Positions 1 to 7,001 of a stretch of DNA of 64,000 bases are shown one piece after another. How positions within the stretch are numbered: position 1 is the stretch's first letter; each line of letters starts with the position of its first letter. Origin of the DNA: Luteimonas kalidii (lineage in GTDB: Bacteria > Pseudomonadota > Gammaproteobacteria > Xanthomonadales > Xanthomonadaceae); NCBI RefSeq assembly GCF_029887935.1, contig NZ_JARXRO010000018.1, forward strand, positions 205,114 through 269,113. The letters are read 5' to 3'. A model generated the notes under the pieces. It was not told where the DNA came from. It worked only from the letters and a program-made list of their open reading frames with translations, and ran no database searches. The position numbers were made by a program, and so were the translations under genes.

Positions 1-1
1 G

Positions 2-328
2 TCGGCGCTCGCGTTGATGGCGATCCCGGGTGCGCACCCCGCCGCGGCGGGCGGGGTGGACGGGCACTGGCAGTGCGCCGCACTGGGCACGGCCAGCGCC
101 GCGCTGGTGGCGGGGGTGCTGGTGCACTGGTTGCGGCGCGGCGCGCCGGCGTTCCCGGCACGCGCCGGACTGTACGCCGGCATCGCCAGCGGTGCGCTGG
201 GAAGCGCGGTCTACGGCCTGTCCTGCCCGCTGGGGGATTTCCAGCACTGGGCGTTGTGGCATTTCGTACCGGTGCTGGCGTGCGCGCTGGCGGGGCGCGT
301 CCTGCTGCCGCGGTGGCTGCGCTGGTGA
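2..328 (+). CDS. NrsF-family (DUF1109) anti-sigma membrane protein, C-terminal part
   Basis: The frame is open from the window edge, so the 5' part lies outside. The visible part is about 108 residues with three hydrophobic stretches. It ends with a Gly/Ala-rich helix, a Cys-Pro motif (YGLSCP), FQHWALWH and a basic tail (LPRWLRW). This end pattern matches my knowledge of NrsF (negative regulator of SigF) proteins. These are six-helix inner-membrane proteins that hold SigF-like ECF sigma factors and release them under oxidative or metal stress. The partner sigma gene would be expected upstream, outside the window. The last seven codons including the stop are duplicated in tandem (see repeat). 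Assignment is moderate because only the C-terminus is visible. Confidence 0.6.
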   Translation, partial: SALALMAIPGAHPAAAGGVDGHWQCAALGTASAALVAGVLVHWLRRGAPAFPARAGLYAGIASGALGSAVYGLSCPLGDFQHWALWHFVPVLACALAGRVLLPRWLRW

Positions 329-350
329 GCGCGGTGGCTGCGCTGGTGAG
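310..350 (+). repeat. 21-bp tandem duplication spanning the stop codon
   Basis: Bases 310-329 are repeated exactly at 331-350, with a period of 21 bases (seven codons). The duplicated segment includes the TGA stop at 326-328, so a second in-frame TGA follows at 347-349. Readthrough would add only ARWLRW. It looks like a recent slippage event at the 3' end of the gene. Confidence 0.85.
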
Positions 351-440
351 GGTAATCGCGCAGGCGTGGCGGGCGGCGCGCGAGGCGTCCGACGAAACAA
401 TGCTGCGTTGACGCCGCGGAGCGCGCCGACGCGGCCGTGG

Positions 441-1424
441 TCATGGCGCGGGCCGTACCGGGGCCTGGCGTGACGGCGCGGCGGGGCTCGCGGCGTCCTT
501 CGCCCGGGTTTGCGCCTTGGCCGCGGTGATCCCGTCGCGGAACAGCACGAGCATCGCGCGACGGTAGGCCTCGCCGATGCTGGCCGCATGCGTCCCGTCG
601 GCGAGGATCTCGTGGTGCAGCGCCCAGGGACGGTCCCCGTGTGCGCGCCAGGCGTCCATCCACGCCCGCGCATCGTCCATGCGGAAGGCCTGGTCGCGGG
701 CGCCGCTGGCGACGACCACGGCGAGATCGTCGCGCGTGTGCGCGGCCGCCTCGGCGAACAGGTCCGCCCGGGTGCGCGAGAACGCGGGGTTGCTGGCGAC
801 GCGGCCGAGGAACAGGTCCGGTCGGCGCAGCGCGGACCAGAGCACGAAGTAGCCGGAACGCGACTGGCCGACCAGCACGCGTCGGCCGGGATCGGCACGA
901 TGGCGCCCCTCGACCATCGGGAGCAGTTCGCGCTCCAGGAACGCCAGGAATGCGGGGGCGCCCCCTTCGCCGTCGGGCGTGTCGGGGCCGGGCGCGCTGA
1001 AGTCGACATGGCGCCGGTTGATCGCGGGATCGAAGCTGCCGTAGGCGATGCCGACGACGATCGCCTCGGGCAACTGCTCGTCGTAGTGCAGGAACAGGTG
1101 CGTGGGCGCCAGCAGCGGAAACAGGCTGTCGCCATCGAGCAGGTAGACCACCGGCCAGCGCCGGTCCGGGTCGGCGGCGTAGCCTTCCGGCAGGCGCACG
1201 TAGACGTGATGGGGGCGACCGGTGTAAGCGGAATCGATGCGGAAGTAGTCGCCGGCCAGCGCCGGCAGGTGCTCGAGCGGAACGCGGGGGGTGGGGCGAT
1301 CATCCGGCACGCCTCCTGCGTGCGCGGTATCCGGCGGCATCGGCGGTGCCGCCTGCGCTGGCGCGGCGGCGCAGGCCAGTGCGCACAGCGCCGGGAGGAA
1401 CGGGAGCCACGCATTCCGGACCAT
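441..1424 (-). CDS. Exported alpha/beta-hydrolase, Fes/IroE-type esterase (esterase D fold)
   Basis: A 327-residue protein with a signal peptide (MVRNAWLPF then an Ala-rich stretch to about residue 25). The alpha/beta-hydrolase core includes VVYLLDGDSLF, the nucleophile elbow GQSRSG (Ser near residue 186), an Asp region GARDQAF and the His of DGTHAAS near residue 278. This is the layout of PF00756 esterases, which hydrolyse siderophore esters, S-formylglutathione or other acyl esters. The substrate cannot be read from the sequence. The start is placed at the ATG at 1424 because it begins a proper signal peptide. The longer open frame upstream is shadow coding over the tag gene. The C-terminus is Ala/Pro-rich. 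The gene stands alone. Confidence 0.75.
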   Translation of the reverse strand: MVRNAWLPFLPALCALACAAAPAQAAPPMPPDTAHAGGVPDDRPTPRVPLEHLPALAGDYFRIDSAYTGRPHHVYVRLPEGYAADPDRRWPVVYLLDGDSLFPLLAPTHLFLHYDEQLPEAIVVGIAYGSFDPAINRRHVDFSAPGPDTPDGEGGAPAFLAFLERELLPMVEGRHRADPGRRVLVGQSRSGYFVLWSALRRPDLFLGRVASNPAFSRTRADLFAEAAAHTRDDLAVVVASGARDQAFRMDDARAWMDAWRAHGDRPWALHHEILADGTHAASIGEAYRRAMLVLFRDGITAAKAQTRAKDAASPAAPSRQAPVRPAP

Positions 1425-1642
1425 CACGGCACCGCGCTTCGGGATCGACCGATTCTCACGAACCTGCGTTGTCGCGGCAAGCTCCAGCTGCCCGGCGGCG
1501 CGCCCAGGCATGTGCGGCCGGCCGGCCGCACGCGGATCGACGGGCGCTGTCGTGCGAACGCCGCAGGACCGTGCGAGCGTTCTGTCACCGGAAGCATCGC
1601 GGCACGTGTTGCCCGCCGGCTCCGCCGCGCAGGCGGCATCGT

Positions 1643-2254
1643 CTACCGCGGCCGGTCGAACGCCGCGCGCGCCGCATCGACCTGGGCGCGAATCACGCAG
1701 GCGTGCGCGTGGTCGTTCACCAGCCCCATCGCCTGCATGAAGGCGTACACGGTCGTCGGGCCGACGAAGGCCCAGCCGCGGCGCTTGAGCTCCTTCGACA
1801 GCGCGATCGATTCGGGCGATGTCGAGGCCGTGAGCGGGTCCGCGTCCGTCTCCCGCGCGGGCTCGTAGCGCCAGACGAAGGCGGCGAGCGAACCCTCGGC
1901 GGCGACCAGTTCCTGCGCGCGCGCGGCGTTGTTCACCACCGCCTCGATCTTGCCGCGATGGCGGACGATGCCGGCATCGCCGAGCAGGCGCTCGACATCG
2001 CGCGGGCCGAAGCGCGCCACCGCATCGAAATCGAAACCTGCGAACGCGGCGCGGAAGTTCTCGCGCTTGGCCAGGATGGTGCGCCAGCTCAGGCCCGACT
2101 GGAAACTTTCCAGGCACAGCTTCTCGAACAGGCGGCGGTCGTCGCCGACCGGAAAGCCCCACTCGCGATCGTGATAGTCGAAGAACTCGGGCGCCGCCGC
2201 GCACCAGCGGCAGCGCGGGCGGCCATCGGGTCCGGGGATGGTCGGGTCGGTCAT
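1643..2254 (-). CDS. tag: DNA-3-methyladenine glycosylase I
   Basis: A 203-residue protein that excises 3-methyladenine from alkylated DNA (base excision repair, cytoplasm). Visible family marks are the N-terminal zinc ligands in RCRWC and the following FDYHDREWG, the helix-hairpin-helix core (SGLSWRTILAKRENFRAAF, LLGDAGIVRHRGKIEAV), and the C-terminal zinc ligands in VNDHAHAC. The length is slightly above the usual about 190. The ATG at 2254 is chosen because the family begins a few residues before the first zinc Cys. No strong ribosome site is visible, and a longer frame upstream adds only non-conserved residues. Confidence 0.93.
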   Translation of the reverse strand: MTDPTIPGPDGRPRCRWCAAAPEFFDYHDREWGFPVGDDRRLFEKLCLESFQSGLSWRTILAKRENFRAAFAGFDFDAVARFGPRDVERLLGDAGIVRHRGKIEAVVNNAARAQELVAAEGSLAAFVWRYEPARETDADPLTASTSPESIALSKELKRRGWAFVGPTTVYAFMQAMGLVNDHAHACVIRAQVDAARAAFDRPR

Positions 2255-2335
2255 CGGGTCGGATCCATGCGGGCGGTGCGCCGCAGCGTAGGACCGGCGC
2301 GTGTCGACGACAAGCGCTGGCACGCCGGAAACGGA

Positions 2336-2357
2336 ACGGGCGCCCGAAGGCGCCCGT
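2336..2357 (-). terminator. Intrinsic terminator of ahcY
   Basis: A 9-bp perfect stem (ACGGGCGCC / GGCGCCCGT on the minus strand) closed by a UUCG tetraloop starts about 28 bases past the ahcY stop. It is followed on the minus strand by TCCGTTTCC. The T-run is short, but the stem-loop is very stable. Confidence 0.8.
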
Positions 2358-2384
2358 CGTGTTGCCGCGCGGCCGGTCGACCGC

Positions 2385-3845
2385 TCAGTAGCGGTAGTGC
2401 TCCGGCTTGTACGGCCCTTCCACCGCCACGCCGAGGTAGTCGGCCTGGTCCTTGGTGAGTTTCGTCAGCTTCACCCCGATCTTCTCCAGGTGCAGGCGCG
2501 CGACTTCCTCGTCCAGCTGCTTCGGCAGGATGTAGACCTTCGACTCGTAGCCGTCCTTGTTCGCCCACAGGTCGATCTGGGCGAGCGTCTGGTTGGAGAA
2601 CGAGTTCGACATCACGAAGCTCGGATGGCCGGTGGCGCAGCCGAGGTTCACCAGGCGGCCTTCGGCCAGCAGGAAGATCGCGTTGCCGTTGGAGAACGTG
2701 AACTTGTCCACCTGCGGCTTGATGTTGGTCTTCACCGCGCCCGAGGCGTACAGCGCATCGACCTGGATCTCGTTGTCGAAATGACCGATGTTGCAGACGA
2801 TCGCCTGGTCCTTCATCGCCTGCATGTGCTGCAGGGTGATGACGTCCTTGTTGCCGGTGGTGGTGACGTAGATGTCGGCGCGGCCGAGCGTGTCCTCGAG
2901 CGTGGTGACCTCGAAGCCCTCCATCGCCGCCTGCAGCGCGCAGATCGGGTCGATCTCGGTCACGATCACGCGGGCGCCGTAGGCGCGCAGCGACGCGGCC
3001 GAGCCCTTGCCGACGTCGCCGTAGCCGCAGACCACCGCCACCTTGCCGGCGAGCATCACGTCGAGCGCGCGCTTGAGGCCGTCGGCCAGCGACTCGCGGC
3101 AGCCGTAGAGGTTGTCGAACTTCGACTTGGTGACCGAATCGTTGACGTTGATCGCCGGCACCAGCAGCTTGCCCTGTTCGGCCAGCTGGTAGAGGCGGTG
3201 CACGCCGGTGGTGGTTTCCTCGGACACGCCCTTCCAGTCGGCGACGACCTTGGTCCAGTAGCCCGGACGCTCTTTCGCCACGCGCTTGAGCAGGTTCTTG
3301 ATCACCTGCTCCTCGTGGCTGCCGGACGCCGACTTCACCCAGGACTCGTCGCCCTGTTCGAGTTCGAAGCCCTTGTGGATCAGCAGGGTGACGTCGCCGC
3401 CGTCGTCCACGACCAGCTGCGGGCCGAGGAAGCCGCCCTTGCCGTCCGGGAAGCTAAGCGCATCGAGCGTGCAGTCCCAGTACTCTTCCAGCGACTCGCC
3501 CTTCCAGGCGAACACCGGGGTGCCGGTGGCGGCGATCGCCGCGGCGGCGTGGTCCTGGGTGCTGAAGATGTTGCACGAGGCCCAGCGCACGTCGGCGCCG
3601 ATGTCCTTGAGCGTCTCGATCAGCACCGCGGTCTGGATGGTCATGTGCAGCGAGCCGGTCACGCGCACGCCCTTCAGCGGCAGGGCGGCGGCGTGCTTGC
3701 GGCGGATCGACATCAGGCCGGGCATCTCGTGCTCGGCGATGTCGATTTCCTTGCGGCCCCAGTCGGCCAGCGAGATGTCGGCGACCTTGTAGTCGCCTTC
3801 CTGGGAGAATTGCCTGATAGAGGCGGGCTTCACCTGTGCGTTCAT
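2385..3845 (-). CDS. ahcY: S-adenosyl-L-homocysteine hydrolase (adenosylhomocysteinase)
   Basis: A 486-residue cytoplasmic enzyme that reversibly splits SAH into homocysteine and adenosine, removing the product inhibitor of methyltransferases. It contains the NAD-binding [11 protein letters not shown], the substrate-region [23 protein letters not shown], and the conserved C-terminal KPEHYRY that closes the NAD site of the partner subunit. The length is typical of the bacterial form with the approximately 40-residue insert. The ATG at 3845 is preceded by an ACGGAG ribosome site. The gene sits behind a SAH riboswitch and its own promoter and ends at an intrinsic terminator, so it is a single-gene unit. 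metK, the other end of the cycle, lies at 16777. Confidence 0.97.
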   Translation of the reverse strand: MNAQVKPASIRQFSQEGDYKVADISLADWGRKEIDIAEHEMPGLMSIRRKHAAALPLKGVRVTGSLHMTIQTAVLIETLKDIGADVRWASCNIFSTQDHAAAAIAATGTPVFAWKGESLEEYWDCTLDALSFPDGKGGFLGPQLVVDDGGDVTLLIHKGFELEQGDESWVKSASGSHEEQVIKNLLKRVAKERPGYWTKVVADWKGVSEETTTGVHRLYQLAEQGKLLVPAINVNDSVTKSKFDNLYGCRESLADGLKRALDVMLAGKVAVVCGYGDVGKGSAASLRAYGARVIVTEIDPICALQAAMEGFEVTTLEDTLGRADIYVTTTGNKDVITLQHMQAMKDQAIVCNIGHFDNEIQVDALYASGAVKTNIKPQVDKFTFSNGNAIFLLAEGRLVNLGCATGHPSFVMSNSFSNQTLAQIDLWANKDGYESKVYILPKQLDEEVARLHLEKIGVKLTKLTKDQADYLGVAVEGPYKPEHYRY

Positions 3846-3879
3846 GCGGAACTCCGTGAGTGCAATGGATTGCGGTCAC

Positions 3880-3950
3880 GGGCGCCGTTGTCGCGTGGTG
3901 CAACCGTCGAGCCTGGCCGTGTGGTCACGGTCGCAGCGCCCCTCGACGGG
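3880..3950 (-). ncRNA. SAH riboswitch in the ahcY leader
   Basis: Reading the minus strand, the leader folds as an SAH riboswitch. P1 is CCGTCGAG (3949-3942) with CTCGACGG (3911-3904), 8 bp perfect. P2 is CCGTG (3930-3926) with CACGG (3921-3917). The conserved GGGCGCTGC (3941-3933) and CCAGG (3916-3912) lie between them. The pseudoknot P4 pairs GGGCGC (3941-3936) with GCGCCC (3885-3880), just upstream of the ribosome site. The family switches ahcY on when SAH accumulates. Sequence, fold and gene context all agree. Confidence 0.92.
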
Positions 3951-3956
3951 CCGGCA

Positions 3957-3962
3957 ATTATA
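3957..3962 (-). promoter_or_regulatory. -10 element of the ahcY promoter
   Basis: A consensus TATAAT on the minus strand lies 7 bases before the first base of the riboswitch, so transcription would begin at about 3950 and the aptamer occupies the very 5' end of the mRNA. No good -35 hexamer is seen at 16-18 bases (GCCTTC region). Confidence 0.75.
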
Positions 3963-4124
3963 GCCCCGCAGGGGCCGGGGAAGGCGTACGGGTCTTGAAT
4001 GTGGGATCGGGGCGGTTCCGGCAATGGGCGGGAGAGGCCCCGCGCGCGTCGGATCGTTCATTCCACGGCCGCGTGCAACGTGCCCGGGCGGCCATGCCCG
4101 ACCGCGTCCCGATCGCCGGCGGCC

Positions 4125-5111
4125 CTAGCCCTGCTGCTGGGACTGCGTCTGTCCCGCTTCGAGCGAGACCATGAACTGGGCGTGGATCGCTTCGCCCAGC
4201 TCCACCAGCAAGCCCATCGTCGCCTGCAGGTGCGGCTCCAGGCCGCGGGCGATGATGTCGTCGATGCGCGCGTAGCGCGTCTGCGCCGACAGCGCGCCGG
4301 CCAGCCGCACGACCTCGTGCGACTCCCCACCGGTCATCGACCGCAGCACCTCGTGCAGCGTGTTCAGGCACGTCTGCAGCGAACGCGGGTTCACGTCGCG
4401 GAGCAGCATCAGGTCGGTGACGCTGCGCGGCGTCACCGATTCGCGGTACAGGCGGCGATAGGTTTCGAACGCGGACTGCGACTGAAGCAGTGCGCTCCAC
4501 TGGAAATAGTCGGCCGCGTCGCGCGCCTCGCCGGATTCGTCTATCTCGCCCTCGCTGCCGACCACGTCGAGCAGCCGGATCGCCCAGTTCGAGCGTTCGA
4601 CGAAGGCGCCCAGCTGCAGGAACTGGTACGCCTCGCCGCGCCCCAGGGTGCCGATGGTGACGCCGCGGAACGAGGCCGAGCGCGACTTCACCCATTCGAC
4701 GATGTTGCTGATGCCGTTGCTGCGGACGCCGTCCCAGCTGCGGCTGCGGATTTCCAGCCACGAGGTGTTGAGGTCCTCGTACATCTCGGCCGTGATCGCG
4801 CCCCGCTGCGCGCGCGCGTTCTCGCGCGCCTCGCGCAGGCAGCTCTGGATAGAGAACGGGTTGTCGGGCGCCAGCAGCAGGTGGCGCAGCACGCCCTCGG
4901 GCTCGATGGTGCCGTACAGGTCCGCATAGCGGCCGCTGGCGCCGAGCGCATCGAGCGCGCGTCGCCACGGCCCGGCCTGTGCCTTGCCGCGGTCGTAGCG
5001 CTCCGGGAGCATCGAGATGCGCAGCGCCAGGTCGATCAGGCGCGCGGTGTTCTCCGCGCGCTCCATGTGGCGCGAGACCCAGTACAGGTCGTTGGCGGTC
5101 CTGCACAGCAT
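4125..5111 (-). CDS. Alpha-E superfamily protein (DUF403)
   Basis: A 328-residue, mostly helical cytoplasmic protein beginning LCRTANDLYWVSRHMERAEN, the signature N-terminus of the alpha-E (DUF403) family. Other family segments are EMYEDLNTSWLEIRSRSW, RGEAYQFLQLGAFVERSNWAIRLLD and SVTDLMLLRDVNPRSL. The biochemical function of DUF403 is not settled. It is nearly always encoded with a circularly permuted ATP-grasp ligase and often a transglutaminase-like peptidase, suggesting a peptide-ligation or modification system. Here its ATG (5111) shares one base with the stop of the ATP-grasp gene, so the two are translationally coupled. No transglutaminase gene adjoins them. Confidence 0.88.
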   Translation of the reverse strand: MLCRTANDLYWVSRHMERAENTARLIDLALRISMLPERYDRGKAQAGPWRRALDALGASGRYADLYGTIEPEGVLRHLLLAPDNPFSIQSCLREARENARAQRGAITAEMYEDLNTSWLEIRSRSWDGVRSNGISNIVEWVKSRSASFRGVTIGTLGRGEAYQFLQLGAFVERSNWAIRLLDVVGSEGEIDESGEARDAADYFQWSALLQSQSAFETYRRLYRESVTPRSVTDLMLLRDVNPRSLQTCLNTLHEVLRSMTGGESHEVVRLAGALSAQTRYARIDDIIARGLEPHLQATMGLLVELGEAIHAQFMVSLEAGQTQSQQQG

Positions 5112-6523
5112 CAGCTTTCCAGCACCCACGTGTCCTTGGTGCCGCCGCCCTGCGACGAGTTCACCACCAGCGAGCCCTCGCGCAGCGCCACCCGGGTCAG
5201 GCCGCCGGGCATCACGTGGATGCGCTTGCCGCTCAGGATGTAGGGCCGCAGGTCGATGTGCCGCGGCGCCAGCCCGCTCTCGACGAAGGTCGGGCAGGTG
5301 GACAGCGAGAGCGTCGGCTGGGCGATGTAGTTGTCCGGGTTGGCGAGGATGCGCTGGCGGAATTCCTCGATCTCCTGCCGCGTCGCCGCCGGGCCGACCA
5401 GCATGCCGTAGCCGCCGGCGCCATGGACTTCCTTGACCACCAGTTCGGGGAGGTGTTCGAGCGTGTAGCGCAGATCGTCCGGGTTGCGCAGCATCCAGGT
5501 CGGCACGTTGAGCAGGATCGGCTCTTCCGACAGGTAGAAGCGGATCATCTCCGGCACGTACGGATACACCGACTTGTCGTCGCCCACGCCGGCGCCGGGC
5601 GCATTGGCCAGGGTCACGCGTCCGGCCTTGTAGGCGTCGAAGATGCCGGGCACGCCGAGCATGGAATCGGCGCGGAACACGCTCGGGTCCAGGTAGTCGT
5701 CGTTGATGCGCCGGTAGATGACGTGCACCCGCTGCGGGCCGCGGGTGGTGCGCATGTAGACCATGTCGTCGCGCACGAACAGATCCTGTCCCTCGACCAG
5801 CTCCACGCCCATCTGCTGGGCGAGGAAGGCGTGCTCGAAATACGCGGAATTGTGCGCGCCCGGGGTGAGTACCGCGACGGTCGGGCCGTCGATGCCGTCG
5901 GGGGCGGCCTCGCGCAGGATCTCCAGCAGCGCATCGGGATAGCGCTCCACCGGCGCGATCTGCTGGCGCGCGAACAGCTCTGGCACCAGGCGCGCCATCA
6001 TGCGCCGGTTCTCGAGCATGTACGACACGCCCGAGGGCACCCGCAGGTTGTCCTCGAGCACGTAGTACAGCCCGTCGCCGGCGCGCACCAGGTCGATCCC
6101 GGAGATGTGCGAGTACACGCCGCCCGGCACCTGCACGCCGATCATTTGCGCCAGGTACTCGCTGTTGTCGAGCACCAGCTCGGCGGGAATGCGTCCCTCC
6201 TGCAGGATCCGCCGCTCGCCGTACACGTCGGCCAGGAACAGGTTCAGCGCGAGCACGCGCTGGCGCAGCCCCGCCTCGAGCATGCGCCACTCACCGGCCG
6301 GCAGGATCCGCGGCGCCAGGTCGAAGGGGATCAGGCGCTCGTTGCCGGCTTCCTCGCCATAGACGGAGAAGGTGATGCCGACGCGATGGAACGAGACTTC
6401 GGCCTCGCGGCGCTTGCGTTCGATCTCGCTTTCGGGGGTGTCGCGCAGCCAGTCGTCGAACGCGGCGTAATGCGCGCGGACCTGGCCTTGCGCATCGTGC
6501 ATCTCGTCGTAGCCTTGCGACAT
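5111..6523 (-). CDS. Circularly permuted ATP-grasp family protein (DUF404/DUF407)
   Basis: A 470-residue protein with the features of the permuted ATP-grasp type 2 family. These include FSVYGEEAGNERLIPFDLAPRI near residue 50, EWRMLEAGLRQRVLALNLFLADVYG, the glutamate-containing YVLEDNLRVPSGVSYMLENR, VKEVHGAGGYGMLVGP, and the C-terminal RPYILSGKRIHVMPGGLTRVAL. It probably forms peptide bonds with ATP hydrolysis, but no substrate is known. The start at 6523 (MSQGYDEM) is chosen because the conserved region starts soon after. It is the first gene of a two-gene operon with the alpha-E protein. Upstream is a 478-base gap shared with the divergent TonB-receptor operon. Confidence 0.88.
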   Translation of the reverse strand: MSQGYDEMHDAQGQVRAHYAAFDDWLRDTPESEIERKRREAEVSFHRVGITFSVYGEEAGNERLIPFDLAPRILPAGEWRMLEAGLRQRVLALNLFLADVYGERRILQEGRIPAELVLDNSEYLAQMIGVQVPGGVYSHISGIDLVRAGDGLYYVLEDNLRVPSGVSYMLENRRMMARLVPELFARQQIAPVERYPDALLEILREAAPDGIDGPTVAVLTPGAHNSAYFEHAFLAQQMGVELVEGQDLFVRDDMVYMRTTRGPQRVHVIYRRINDDYLDPSVFRADSMLGVPGIFDAYKAGRVTLANAPGAGVGDDKSVYPYVPEMIRFYLSEEPILLNVPTWMLRNPDDLRYTLEHLPELVVKEVHGAGGYGMLVGPAATRQEIEEFRQRILANPDNYIAQPTLSLSTCPTFVESGLAPRHIDLRPYILSGKRIHVMPGGLTRVALREGSLVVNSSQGGGTKDTWVLES

Positions 6524-7001
6524 CGGCGGTCCGGGTCCCGGGGGAGGGCGTGGCGCTAGACATAGCACGCGCCGCCGGAGCACGCCAGCGCCCGCACGCC
6601 ATCATGCCGCGGCCCGCGGAGAAGCACGCGTCGCCCGGAGCTGGCGGAAGTTCCCGTGCAGTTCGGAAGCAGGATCCAGCCACGCGCAAGGCTGCACCGG
6701 CGCTCCTATTGCGTTCCGCACGTCCCACGCTGCACGCGAGCGGGGGCATGGGCTTTCCTTTCCCGCGAGGACACGCCCTGCCGACCCGGTGATCGCGATG
6801 CGGCCCGGCAAGTTCCCGACGCTGCGTCATCCGAGTCGGCCACGCGCTCAACACCTTGCCTCCGGCGTGAGGGCCAGGCGACCCAGATCGCAAATAAACG
6901 TTCACAAGCGTGTGAGTGAGTATTGACAACCGCCCGGGACCGAGCCCAGTATCGGGCTCGTAACGTCTTGCTCAACCAGCGTCCTGTGGGAGGGATCTGC
7001 A
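6524..7001. other. Intergenic region between divergent operons
   Basis: The left 370 bases show no gene or clear element on either strand. The right end holds the TonB-receptor promoter, a TCACA-AGCG-TGTGA dyad at 6902-6915, a 7-bp inverted repeat at 6941-6960 and the ribosome site GGGAGGGA at 6988-6995. No convincing promoter for the leftward ATP-grasp gene was found by eye. Confidence 0.6.
6902..6960 (+). promoter_or_regulatory. Promoter and likely operators of the ester-uptake operon
   Basis: TTGACA (6923-6928) is followed after 18 bases by CAGTAT (6947-6952), a good sigma-70 promoter. Two dyads flank it. One is TCACA-N4-TGTGA (6902-6915), just upstream of the -35. The other is CGAGCCC-N6-GGGCTCG (6941-6960), whose spacer contains most of the -10. 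The second is ideally placed for a repressor to block RNA polymerase, or it may form a hairpin at the mRNA start. The TetR protein encoded at 13899 is the obvious candidate ligand (inference). Confidence 0.65.

Noticed and set aside
441-2204. A 587-residue version of the esterase
   Set aside because: The upstream part overlaps the tag gene in another frame and has no homology. The internal ATG at 1424 starts a good signal peptide.
6902-6915. CRP/Clp binding site
   Set aside because: The half-sites are in the reverse order (TCACA-N4-TGTGA, not TGTGA-N6-TCACA), so it is only reported as a dyad.
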